DNA of 64,000 nt, from contig BMUX01000010.1 in the NCBI GenBank assembly GCA_014650415.1, positions 124,001-188,000 of the forward strand. Direction: 5' to 3'. Shown piece by piece: positions 55,284 to 62,943 of the stretch. Each line of letters starts with the position of its first letter. Position 1 is the first letter of the stretch. This DNA is from Streptomyces spiroverticillatus. GTDB lineage: Bacteria; Actinomycetota; Actinomycetes; Streptomycetales; Streptomycetaceae. The notes under the pieces were generated by a model. It saw only the letters and a program-made list of their open reading frames with translations. It was not told the DNA's origin and ran no database searches. Position numbers and translations under genes: made by a program.

Positions 55284-56393
55284 TCACGCCGTCGCTCTCT
55301 CCGGTACGGACGCGAGAAAGGCGTCCAGGTCCACCTCGACGGCGCGTTCGACTCCCGGGCATTGCCAGGCGAGTTGAGCGGTACGGGCCGGACGTGCGCC
55401 GTCGTGGAAGTAGACCGCCTCGAACCCGTCGCCGGAGGCCGGAATCGTCAGCAGCGGATTGGCCACCAGGAAGTCCCGCACCCGAGGGCTGTCCCGCAGC
55501 ACCCGCAGCACCGCCCGTTTGCGCCCGAAGTGGTCGAGCGGCAGCGAGCACACCGGGTGGAATCTTTGCTTGAACTGGAAGATTCCCTTGCTCAGGAACG
55601 GCTCGCTCCCCGACAGGTCCACCTCCGCGAACCCCCGCTCGGCCGCCCACTCCAGCGCGAAGTGAGTGAGCGCCTTCACCGCACCGCTCGCATAGTGCTC
55701 CGGCGCCCCGTCCAGCACCCCGAGCAGCCGCATGGTGAGCCGCCGCTCCCCGGGCGGCAGGGCGCACAGCACTCCGGCCACCCGCTGCCCGTCCTGTACG
55801 AGGAAGAACAGCACCCCGCGCCGGAACAGGCACTCGTACGCGAGGTCCGGCGCGGCGCTCCGGGTGGACTCGCCGTGCCGCTGCCGCATGGTCGGCAGAT
55901 GCATGCGCCGGTAGAAGAAGTCGAAGTCGGCGGGGTCCCGGCTCTCCTGCCAACTCCAGCCGTTCTCCCGCTGATTGGCGGCGAAGGCCCGCCGCTCCCG
56001 CCGTGAGATCCGCTGCCGCCATCCGCTCTCCAGCGACACGGCCAGCCGCACCCGGAAGGGCATCAGCACACTGGCGGGGGAGGGGTCGGGGACCGTACGG
56101 ACCCCCCGGATCAGCAGATCCGGCGCGGGGGTGTGCAGCGGAAAAGTGGCGAGGGGCGCGGCCGGAACCCCCTGCCCCTCCAGGAACGGCAGCAGATGCA
56201 GCCGCCCCTCCGGCACCCCGCTGTACGCCAGCCGCAGGGGCGCGTCCAACGGCGTCAGGGCACGGAACGGCGCCCGCAGCGCATCGGTGCGCGTGCGCAG
56301 CGCGGCCAGTCGGGGGTGCTGGTCCCAGGCGTACCGGGCACGGAGGGCGGCCCGTCGGGGGAGGGGCTGCCGGGGTGCGGCGGAACGGTTCAC
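55284..56393 (-). CDS. FemAB/GNAT-like acyltransferase
   Basis: This 369-residue protein starts at GTG 56393 (GGGAG 8 nt upstream). The core SRRERRAFAANQRENGWSWQESRDPADFDFFYRRMHLPTMRQRHGES and VLFFLVQDGQRVAGVLCALPPGERRLTMRLLGVLDG, then FALEWAAERGFAEVDLSGSEPFLSKGIFQFKQRF, match the Acetyltransf_6/FemAB-like fold, including the common pattern G...DLSG...KGI..FK. Members transfer aminoacyl or acyl groups, for instance to wall precursors or peptides. It is encoded 86 nt after a fold-II PLP-like protein gene on the same strand, probably one operon. Confidence 0.8.
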   Translation of the reverse strand: MNRSAAPRQPLPRRAALRARYAWDQHPRLAALRTRTDALRAPFRALTPLDAPLRLAYSGVPEGRLHLLPFLEGQGVPAAPLATFPLHTPAPDLLIRGVRTVPDPSPASVLMPFRVRLAVSLESGWRQRISRRERRAFAANQRENGWSWQESRDPADFDFFYRRMHLPTMRQRHGESTRSAAPDLAYECLFRRGVLFFLVQDGQRVAGVLCALPPGERRLTMRLLGVLDGAPEHYASGAVKALTHFALEWAAERGFAEVDLSGSEPFLSKGIFQFKQRFHPVCSLPLDHFGRKRAVLRVLRDSPRVRDFLVANPLLTIPASGDGFEAVYFHDGARPARTAQLAWQCPGVERAVEVDLDAFLASVPERATA

Positions 56394-56479
56394 GGTGGGC
56401 TCCCGGGGTGGCAGGGGCGGTCGGGGGTGTGCGGGGAGTGGGTGGGGATGTGCGGGTGGGCGTCCGGGCGCGTCGTGCC

Positions 56480-57859
56480 TCACCCCGTCGCCCGCTCCAG
56501 GATTCCGGCCAGGTCGGCCGGGTTCCGGGCAGTGTGGAGGGTGGGGGCCGGCAACGGGGTGAAGTCCCCGCTGTCGTACGAGCCCGAGCCGTGCACCACC
56601 ACCTCGTCCGCCCGTACGAGTCCGCGCTCGATCGCGAGCAGGGTGCCGGTGAGGGCCATGACCAGGGACCACTCCCGCAAGTGGCGTGGATCGTAGGGGA
56701 GTTGGACGCCTCCGGTCCCCGCGAGGGCGCGCGCCTGGCCGTACCGCTCCAGGCACTCGTGCAGCGACACGACGATGCCGCTGCCGCCCTGCTCCCGGAC
56801 GATGCTGCTCACCAGGGGTGCGGTGGTGGGGTGCGTCGTGCAGAAGGTGGGGTCGATCGACTCGTCGGGGTCGAAGGTGCGGGCCGGGAAGTGCGGTGAG
56901 GCGTGCTGGGCGTACAGGCCGCTCGCCGGGTCGAGCCGGTAGACAGGGGCGCGCCGCTCGCCGTGCAGGTCGAGCACCAGGTCGGGTGTGCGCAGGTGCT
57001 GGACCAGCAGGTATCCGGGGCGCGGGGTGTCGTGCGGGGCGGCCCGCTCCAGGAGTTCTGTGCCCAGGTGGTGACCCAGCAGGCCGAACGCGCCGGCCAC
57101 CGCGTGCGCGTGCCAGCGGGTGCCGCCGCGCAGGGGCATGAAGTCGGCCTCGTAGAAGGCACGGAGGCTGTCGGCCGCCCGGTGGTCGTCCAGGCCCGGG
57201 GCCTGCCAGACCCGTGTCCCGGCGCGGTGCTCCCCTTCGGCGGCGAACGCCTCCGCTCCCTGCCGGGCCAGTTCCCGTACGGCCGTCCCGTCGCCCTCGT
57301 TCACGATCACCGGATTGCGGGCGCGCAGTCCGGCATCGTACGAGAGCCCTGAACTCCACACCTTGTCCACGGAGTTGGCGGGGACCACGCAGGCGATGCG
57401 CAGCTCGTCGGGGGTGACCAGGCCGTGCTCGACGGCCCGCAGGACCGCGTCGCGCAGTGCGGTGGCCCCGTTCGCGGAGGACGGGGTGAGCAGGAGCAGC
57501 CGCTCCCCGGTCTCCCGCACGTGCCGTATCGCCCGCGCCACGACGATCAGCGCGGCGAACGTCTTCGCGGTGCGGGTGGCGGGGTTGCCCATCAGGTCCA
57601 GCAGGGCCAGCCGTACGCCCCGGTGACTGCCGAGCGGCACGGAGGCCATCGTCGACGCCGCGAGGAAGTCCGCGAGGCGGCGGCACGGTGCGGGCAGCAG
57701 GAATTCCGGTACGAAGCCCGAAGGTGCGTTGCCTTCCGGTGCGAAGCCCGAACTGCCGTTGCCCTGGCGGTGCTTGCCCAGCCGGTCGAGGGCCGCCTGC
57801 ACGCGGTCGTAGTAGTGGGTGACGGCGTTGTCGACGCTGCTGCGGCCCTGTAAGCCCAT
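56480..57859 (-). CDS. Threonine synthase-like (fold-type II PLP) protein, DUF6002-like
   Basis: This 459-residue cytoplasmic protein contains MGNPATRTAKTFAALIV, which matches the NPTGSFKDR motif carrying the PLP lysine in fold-II enzymes. LLLLTPSSANGATALRDAVLRAVEHG fits the phosphate-binding SSGNTG loop. The C-terminal TFCTTHPTTAPLVSSIVREQGGSGIVVSLHE resembles the closing part of threonine synthases. Standard threonine synthase length and context are absent, so a special beta-replacement/elimination reaction or a non-catalytic role is possible. Residues about 33-52 repeat GFxPEGN. With the FemAB-like gene downstream it may build or attach an unusual amino acid; that is inference. Confidence 0.7.
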   Translation of the reverse strand: MGLQGRSSVDNAVTHYYDRVQAALDRLGKHRQGNGSSGFAPEGNAPSGFVPEFLLPAPCRRLADFLAASTMASVPLGSHRGVRLALLDLMGNPATRTAKTFAALIVVARAIRHVRETGERLLLLTPSSANGATALRDAVLRAVEHGLVTPDELRIACVVPANSVDKVWSSGLSYDAGLRARNPVIVNEGDGTAVRELARQGAEAFAAEGEHRAGTRVWQAPGLDDHRAADSLRAFYEADFMPLRGGTRWHAHAVAGAFGLLGHHLGTELLERAAPHDTPRPGYLLVQHLRTPDLVLDLHGERRAPVYRLDPASGLYAQHASPHFPARTFDPDESIDPTFCTTHPTTAPLVSSIVREQGGSGIVVSLHECLERYGQARALAGTGGVQLPYDPRHLREWSLVMALTGTLLAIERGLVRADEVVVHGSGSYDSGDFTPLPAPTLHTARNPADLAGILERATG

Positions 57860-57984
57860 GTGCCTGCCTCATCCCGTACGTATGCGGACGTGTACGGATT
57901 CCGCATCAGGCAGCCCTACCCGTGCGCGGATACGGGGACACGGCAAGGATTCGGCCAGCGGTGGACGACGAGGAGGGGAACGAG

Positions 57985-58018
57985 GAGGGGGCGGAACCCG
58001 GTCGGATTCCGCCCCCTC
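57985..58018 (-). terminator. Terminator of the GAPDH gene
   Basis: GAGGGGGCGGAA (57985-57996) pairs with TTCCGCCCCCTC (58007-58018) around a 10-nt loop. It lies 25 nt beyond the GAPDH stop on the minus strand. Confidence 0.85.
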
Positions 58019-58042
58019 ACCTCACCCGTGCTGCCCCGGCCG

Positions 58043-59491
58043 TCAGGCCACCGGCGCCGGGAACGTCGGGTACTCGACGCCCGAGACGTGCTGGACGACC
58101 CGGATGACCTGGCAGGAGTAGCCGAACTCGTTGTCGTACCAGAGGTAGAGGATCGCGTCGTCGCCCTCGACCTTCAGCGCGCCCGCGTCGATGATCGACG
58201 AGTGGCGCGAGCCGACGAAGTCGCTGGAGACCGCGTCCGGCGCGCTGATGAAGTCGATCTGGCGCTTCAGCGGGGAGTTCAGCGACACGTCGCGCAGGTG
58301 GTCGAGGACCTCCTCGCGGGTGGTCTCGCGCTCCAGACGGAGGTTGAGGATCGCGATCGACACGTTCGGAACCGGGACGCGGATCGAGGAGCCGGTGATC
58401 CGGGCCTTCAGGTCCGGGAGCGCCTTGGCGACGGCGGAGGCCGCGCCCGTCTCCGTGATGACCATGTTCAGCGGCGCGGAGCGGCCGCGGCGGTCGGAGC
58501 CGTGGTAGTTGTCCAGGAGGTTCTGGTCGTTGGTGAAGGAGTGCACCGTCTCGACGTGACCGCTGAGCACGCCGTACTCGTCGGCCATCGCCTTCAGCGG
58601 CGGGACGATCGCGTTGGTGGTGCAGGACGCACAGGAGATGATCTCGTCGTCCGGCTTGATCGTGTCGTGGTTGACGCCGTGCACGATGTTCGGGACGTCG
58701 CCCTTGCCGGGGGCGGTCAGGACGACCTTCGAGACGCCCGGACGCAGGTGCTGCGCGAGGCCCTCGCGGTCGCGCCAGCGGCCCGTGTTGTCGATGAGGA
58801 TGGCGTCCTTGATGCCGTACTCCGTGTAGTCGACCTTGGTCGGGTCGTCGGAGTAGATGACCTTGATCTCGTTGCCGTTGGCGATGATCGTGTCGTTGTC
58901 CTCGTCGACCGTGATCGTGCCCTGGAACTGGCCGTGCACCGAGTCGCGGCGCAGCAGCGAGGCGCGCTTCACGAGGTCCTGGCCCTTGCCCTTGCGGACC
59001 ACGATGGCGCGCAGCCGCAGACCGTTGCCCGAACCGGCCTTCTCGATCAGGAGGCGGGCCAGCAGGCGGCCGATGCGGCCGAAGCCGTACAGCACGACGT
59101 CGCGGGACTCGCTGCGCTCGATCTTGTTCGCACCGGTCGCACCGGCGACGGCCTCGGCGGTGAACTCCTCGACCGACAGACCGCGGTCGTCGGCGCGGTG
59201 CATCTCCGCGAGCAGGCCGATGTCGATCTGCGAGGGGCCGAGGTCGAGGGTGGTCAGCGCCTGGAGGAAGGGGAGGGTCTCGGTGATCGAGAGCTCCTCG
59301 CCGGCTATCTGGCGGGCGAAGCGGTGGGTCTTGAGGATGCTCACCACGGACTTGTTCACCAGGGAACGGCTGTGGATCAGGACCGTGACGTCACGCTCCC
59401 GGTGCAGCTTTCCGATCACGGGGATCATCGACTCCGCGATTTCCTCGCGGTGCATCCAGTGGGTGAACGAGTCGCCATTGACAGCAGTCAC
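58043..59491 (-). CDS. gap2: Glyceraldehyde-3-phosphate dehydrogenase, long actinobacterial form
   Basis: This 482-residue protein has an N-terminal extension of about 125 residues (HWMHREEIAESMIPVIGKLHRERDVTVLIHSRSLVNKSVV). The Rossmann domain with DVVLYGFGRIGRLLARLLIEK (NAD(P) binding) and the catalytic Cys in EIISCASCTTNAIVPPLKAM follow. HSFTNDQNLLDNYHGSDRRGRSAPLNMV and WYDNEFGYS are typical GAPDH signatures. The long class is common in streptomycetes beside the classical gap. Either a gluconeogenic or glycolytic direction is possible. It starts at GTG 59491. The gene is monocistronic, ended by a strong hairpin. Confidence 0.9.
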   Translation of the reverse strand: MTAVNGDSFTHWMHREEIAESMIPVIGKLHRERDVTVLIHSRSLVNKSVVSILKTHRFARQIAGEELSITETLPFLQALTTLDLGPSQIDIGLLAEMHRADDRGLSVEEFTAEAVAGATGANKIERSESRDVVLYGFGRIGRLLARLLIEKAGSGNGLRLRAIVVRKGKGQDLVKRASLLRRDSVHGQFQGTITVDEDNDTIIANGNEIKVIYSDDPTKVDYTEYGIKDAILIDNTGRWRDREGLAQHLRPGVSKVVLTAPGKGDVPNIVHGVNHDTIKPDDEIISCASCTTNAIVPPLKAMADEYGVLSGHVETVHSFTNDQNLLDNYHGSDRRGRSAPLNMVITETGAASAVAKALPDLKARITGSSIRVPVPNVSIAILNLRLERETTREEVLDHLRDVSLNSPLKRQIDFISAPDAVSSDFVGSRHSSIIDAGALKVEGDDAILYLWYDNEFGYSCQVIRVVQHVSGVEYPTFPAPVA

Positions 59492-59664
59492 AGTTTTCTC
59501 TTTCGAGCTAGGCAGTGCTCATATGCTAACCCTCCCGTTTTTCGATCATGCAAGAGGTCCCTGGTGAGGGGGGCGGGGCGCCTGTTGCGCGTGTTGCGGC
59601 CGGGCGGAAGCGGTGGCTCCGAGGGACAGTGGGAGGAGCAATCCGTCCAGCCGGGGAGGCCGCC

Positions 59665-60765
59665 GTGACAGCGCTTCCGATACGCAGATCCATTCGCGGC
59701 GGCGCGGTCGCGGCGGCCCTTCCGCTCCTGCTCCTCACCCCCGCCGCACTGGCCCCCGGGCCCGTCGCCGCCCCGCCCGCCGGGCCCGTGCTGGAACCCG
59801 CCGCCGCACGGGCCGTGGCCGCCTCCGCCCGGGCCGAACCGATCTGGCGCAGCACGCCCGAGCAGGCCCGGCTGCGGTACGCGAAGGGCCAGCGGCTGGT
59901 GCGGGTCGCGGCGCCCGGGGCGGTGGTGCGGCGGCTGGACGTTCCGTACAAGAAGGGGACGGTACGCAGCAGCCTCTACCGACCGGCGGGCGTCACCGGC
60001 GACCTGCCCGCCGTCGTCCACCTGCACGGCGGCGGCTGGATCCTCGGCGGGATCGCCACCCACGACCGGCTCGCCCGGCAGCTCGCCACCCGGGTGCGGG
60101 CCGTCGTGGTCCTGGTCGACTACAGCCGCGCCCCGGAGGTCCGCTTCCCGGTGGCCCTCGACGAGGCCGAGGCGGTGGTGCGGTGGGTGCGCGAGGAGGG
60201 GAGGGCGGCGGGGATCGACCCGGGGCGGGTCGCGCTCGCGGGCGACAGTGCGGGAGGCGCGCTGGCGGCGGCGCTCGCCGTGCGGGCCAAGGAGTGGGAG
60301 GGGCCCCGGCTGCGGGCGCAGGCGCTGCTGTACCCGGTGACGGACGCCGGGATGGACACCGAGTCCTACCGCGAGTTCGCCACCGGGTACAGCCTCACGG
60401 CGCGGACCATGCGCTGGTTCTGGGACGCGTACGCCCCCGACGCCGCGACCCGGCGCGACCCGGCGGCCGCCCCGCTGCGGACGCCGGACCGCGGGCTCGC
60501 CAGGCTGCCCCCGGCGCTGGTCGTCACCGCCGAGGCGGACGTGCTGCGGGACGAGGGGGAGGCGTACGCACGACGGCTGCGCGAGGCGGGCAACCGGGTG
60601 GTGGCCACGCGCTACCCCGCCGTCGTCCACGACTTCCTGTCCCGCAACAGCCTGTACGCCACGCACGCCGCGCACGACGCGCTGCGTCAGGTCACGGACT
60701 TCCTCGCCGCAGAGCTGCACGACCCGCTGCCGGCGTCGCGGCCGTGGCGGGCGGGGCTGGGGTGA
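59665..60765 (+). CDS. Secreted alpha/beta hydrolase (HSL/GDXG esterase family)
   Basis: About 366 residues from GTG 59665 (GGGGAGG 7 nt upstream). A signal peptide (about 5-38) is followed by the oxyanion-hole VHLHGGGWILGG, the nucleophile in VALAGDSAGGALAAAL, Asp in VVTAEADVLRDEGE and His in YPAVVHDFLS. These are all elements of the bacterial hormone-sensitive lipase (type IV) esterases. It should hydrolyse short-chain esters outside the cell. An extended upstream frame to 59548 lacks a ribosome site. The gene stands alone, divergent from GAPDH. Confidence 0.86.
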   Translation: MTALPIRRSIRGGAVAAALPLLLLTPAALAPGPVAAPPAGPVLEPAAARAVAASARAEPIWRSTPEQARLRYAKGQRLVRVAAPGAVVRRLDVPYKKGTVRSSLYRPAGVTGDLPAVVHLHGGGWILGGIATHDRLARQLATRVRAVVVLVDYSRAPEVRFPVALDEAEAVVRWVREEGRAAGIDPGRVALAGDSAGGALAAALAVRAKEWEGPRLRAQALLYPVTDAGMDTESYREFATGYSLTARTMRWFWDAYAPDAATRRDPAAAPLRTPDRGLARLPPALVVTAEADVLRDEGEAYARRLREAGNRVVATRYPAVVHDFLSRNSLYATHAAHDALRQVTDFLAAELHDPLPASRPWRAGLG

Positions 60766-60848
60766 CAGGGTCGGGGTGACGGGGCCGGGCTGACGGGGCG
60801 CGTCCCACGATCTTGTCCCTCGCCCCGGTGTCCCCGCAGGTCAGAGGG

Positions 60849-60860
60849 TGGGACGTCCCA
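60849..60860. promoter_or_regulatory. Palindrome upstream of the tendamistat-like gene
   Basis: TGGGACGTCCCA is perfectly palindromic and is followed 2 bp later by a half copy GGGACGTC. It lies 131 bp upstream of ATG 60991 and is a candidate operator. Confidence 0.4.
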
Positions 60861-60940
60861 AAGGGACGTCACTTCGGGGTGATCGCTGGCGGGTTGGCCC
60901 GCCGCACCGGAAACCTGGTGAGCGGAGCAAGCACGACGCC

Positions 60941-60970
60941 GTACTTCTCCGTACTTCTCCGTACTTCGCT
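60941..60970 (+). repeat. Three tandem 10-bp units
   Basis: GTACTTCTCC, GTACTTCTCC and GTACTTCGCT run head to tail just upstream of the ribosome site (GAGGAAAGG) of the gene at 60991. Confidence 0.85.
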
Positions 60971-60990
60971 ACGAGGAAAGGACCCTCACC

Positions 60991-61329
60991 ATGTTCAGCA
61001 CCCCGCGCAAGCGCCTCGCCGTCGCCACCGCAGCCGTCGCCCTCGGCGGCGGACTCGTCCTCCCCGCCGCCGCGACGGCCGCCCCCGCCGCGCCGGCCGG
61101 TCGGTCGGCGGCCGACGTACGGGTCCAGGGCACGGCTCCCGCCTGCGTCACCCGGGACGTCATCAAGCAGAAGAAGCAGGTGACCGTCCGCAACAACTGC
61201 GGCAAGACCATGCACGTGAAGGTCGTCATCAACAACGGCCCCGACGGCGGCTGCTGGACCTACCAGCACGGCCAGGGCGGCACCTGGAAGTGGAAGATCG
61301 GCTCGTACGGCAAGATCGTCACCTGCTGA
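60991..61329 (+). CDS. Tendamistat-like small secreted protein
   Basis: This 112-residue protein has a signal peptide and pro-like Ala/Pro segment (1-45). The mature domain has four Cys (52, 70, 88, 112) in ACVTRDVIKQKKQVTVRNNC, GKTMHVKVVINNGPDGGCW and GSYGKIVTC. The Cys order, the internal NCGxTxxVKVV segment and the final Cys match the streptomycete alpha-amylase inhibitor tendamistat by eye. The inhibitory Trp-Arg-Tyr triplet is absent, so amylase inhibition is doubtful and a related scaffold with another target is more likely. AGGAAAGG precedes the ATG. A tandem repeat and terminator follow. Confidence 0.72.
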   Translation: MFSTPRKRLAVATAAVALGGGLVLPAAATAAPAAPAGRSAADVRVQGTAPACVTRDVIKQKKQVTVRNNCGKTMHVKVVINNGPDGGCWTYQHGQGGTWKWKIGSYGKIVTC

Positions 61330-61333
61330 GCGG

Positions 61334-61387
61334 GCGCCGTCCCGGCGGAGCGCGCCGTCCGGGCGTAGCACGCCGTCCCGGCGTTGC
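61334..61387 (+). repeat. Three tandem 18-bp hairpin units after the tendamistat-like gene
   Basis: Units begin at 61334, 61352 and 61370 with the pattern GCGCCGTCCCGGCGGAGC. Each holds CGCCG-TCC-CGGCG, a potential mini-hairpin. The array starts 4 nt after the stop codon. Confidence 0.9.
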
Positions 61388-61391
61388 GTGA

Positions 61392-61422
61392 GAGAGCGGT
61401 CACCGGCCCGGTGGCCGCTCTC
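61392..61422 (+). terminator. Strong hairpin terminator
   Basis: GAGAGCGGTCACCGG pairs with CCGGTGGCCGCTCTC apart from one mismatch, at 61392-61422, directly after the 18-bp repeat array. Confidence 0.85.
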
Positions 61423-61469
61423 GGCATGTGCCCCAACTCCCTTTCCGTGCGGGTGACATGCTGACCCGC

Positions 61470-62120
61470 ATGACCGACTCACGGATACCGCAGCCGGCCG
61501 TCCGCCGCAGTTACGACGCCGTGGCCGAGGATTACGCCACCCGCCTGGCCGGCGAACTGGCGGGCAAGCCCCTCGACCGGGCGCTCCTCGCCGCCCTCGT
61601 CGAAGAGACCGCGCCCGGCGGCAGGATCGCCGACCTCGGCAGCGGCCCCGGCCATGTCGCCGCCTGGCTCGCCGCACACGGGGCCGCCGCCACGACGGCC
61701 GTCGACCTCTCGCCGGGCATGGTGGAAGCGGGCCGCAGACGCTTCCCCGAGGTGGACTTCCGGGTCGGTGACCTGCTCGAACTCCCGGCGAAGGACGGCG
61801 AGTTCGCCGCAGCCGTCGCCTTCTACACGCTCATCCACCTGCGCCCCGAAGACCTCCCCCGCGCCTTCGCCGAGGCCCACCGGGTGCTGCGGTCCGAGGG
61901 CCTGCTCCTGCTCGCCTTCCACATCGGCGACGAGGTCCGGCACATGGACGAGTGGTGGGGCCACGACGTGGACCTCGACTTCCGCTTCCTGGACCCGGCG
62001 CGCCTCACGAACCTCCTCGAGGAGTCCGGTTTCACCGTCCGGATGCACCTGGAGCGTGCCCCCCACCCCGACGAGGCCCAGACCCGGCGCGCCTACCTCC
62101 TGGCCCGCAGGACCGGCTGA
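61470..62120 (+). CDS. Class I SAM-dependent methyltransferase
   Basis: This 216-residue protein contains VRRSYDAVAEDYATRL, motif I IADLGSGPGHVAAWLAA, an acidic ribose-binding residue in AAATTAVDLSPGMVEAG and motif IV-like FAAAVAFYTLIHLRPEDLPRAFAEAHRVL. This is the Methyltransf_11/25 type; the acceptor is unknown. ATG 61470 follows CATGCT by 7 nt with no ribosome site, so it is probably leaderless; ATG 61458 in frame is possible. The next gene is also SAM/spermidine-synthase fold, 75 nt downstream. Confidence 0.86.
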   Translation: MTDSRIPQPAVRRSYDAVAEDYATRLAGELAGKPLDRALLAALVEETAPGGRIADLGSGPGHVAAWLAAHGAAATTAVDLSPGMVEAGRRRFPEVDFRVGDLLELPAKDGEFAAAVAFYTLIHLRPEDLPRAFAEAHRVLRSEGLLLLAFHIGDEVRHMDEWWGHDVDLDFRFLDPARLTNLLEESGFTVRMHLERAPHPDEAQTRRAYLLARRTG

Positions 62121-62195
62121 CCTGGAACCCCCGCCGCCCGAGCGTCGTTGTCCCGGTCGAGTGGCCAGAACCGCCGGCCACGGAAAGGAACCCTC

Positions 62196-62900
62196 ATGCC
62201 AGCCACCGCCCCTGACCCCACCGGCCCCGTGCAACTCGACCACCGCCAGGGGCCGTACGGCGAAGTCGTGCTGCGGCAGCGCGGGGAGACGTACGAGATC
62301 ATCGCCAACGGGTGCTTCCTGATGGACACTTCGGACGGCCGCTCCGAGAGACTCCTCGTCGACGCGGCGTACGAGGCACTGGAACCCGTGCCGGGTGCGC
62401 CGCGCCCCTCCGTGCTGATCGGCGGGCTCGGCGTCGGCTTCTCGCTCGCGCACGCGGCGGCGCAGGACCGGTGGGGCCGCATCGTGGTCGTGGAGCGCGA
62501 GGAGGCCATCGTCGACTGGCACCGCAAGGGCCCGCTGGACACCGTCACCGCCGACGCGCTGGCCGACCCCCGGGTCCGTATCGTGCTCGCCGACCTGATC
62601 GCCCACCTGCGCGACGCGGACCCGGCGGCGGACACGTACGACGCACTGTGCCTGGACATCGACAACGGTCCCGACTGGACCGTCACCGACGACAACCGCA
62701 ACCTCTACACCCCCACCGGCCTCACCGCCTGCCTGCGCCGCCTCAACCCGGGCGGGGTGCTCGCCGTGTGGTCGGCGCAGCCGTCGACGGCGTTCGAGGA
62801 CGCGCTGCGGGAGGCCGGGTTCACGGAGGTACGGACGCAGGAGGTGCCGGTGGCGCGGGGCGTGCCGGACGTGGTGCACCTGGCGCGCAGGCCCCGGTAG
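62196..62900 (+). CDS. Spermidine synthase-like (polyamine aminopropyltransferase fold) protein
   Basis: This 234-residue protein has LDHRQGPYGEVVLRQRGETYEIIANGCFLMDTSDGRSERLLVDAA, the glycine-rich VLIGGLGVGFSLAHAA, VVVEREEAIVDWHRKG and YDALCLDIDNGPDW in place of the DLxDP motif of true spermidine synthases. The N-terminal beta-domain is short. It therefore belongs to the spermidine synthase-like group of unknown substrate rather than to proven SpeE. AAAGGAA precedes ATG 62196. It follows a methyltransferase gene and precedes an SGNH hydrolase gene that has its own promoter-like element. Confidence 0.8.
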   Translation: MPATAPDPTGPVQLDHRQGPYGEVVLRQRGETYEIIANGCFLMDTSDGRSERLLVDAAYEALEPVPGAPRPSVLIGGLGVGFSLAHAAAQDRWGRIVVVEREEAIVDWHRKGPLDTVTADALADPRVRIVLADLIAHLRDADPAADTYDALCLDIDNGPDWTVTDDNRNLYTPTGLTACLRRLNPGGVLAVWSAQPSTAFEDALREAGFTEVRTQEVPVARGVPDVVHLARRPR

Positions 62901-62943
62901 CCCCCGCGGCGGGCCGCGTGCGCGGTTTGGCAGGGTGGGGGGC

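Noticed and set aside
62196..62900. True spermidine synthase (speE)
   Set aside because: The catalytic DLxDP-type motif is replaced by DIDNGPDW and the N-terminal domain is short, so only fold-level naming is justified.
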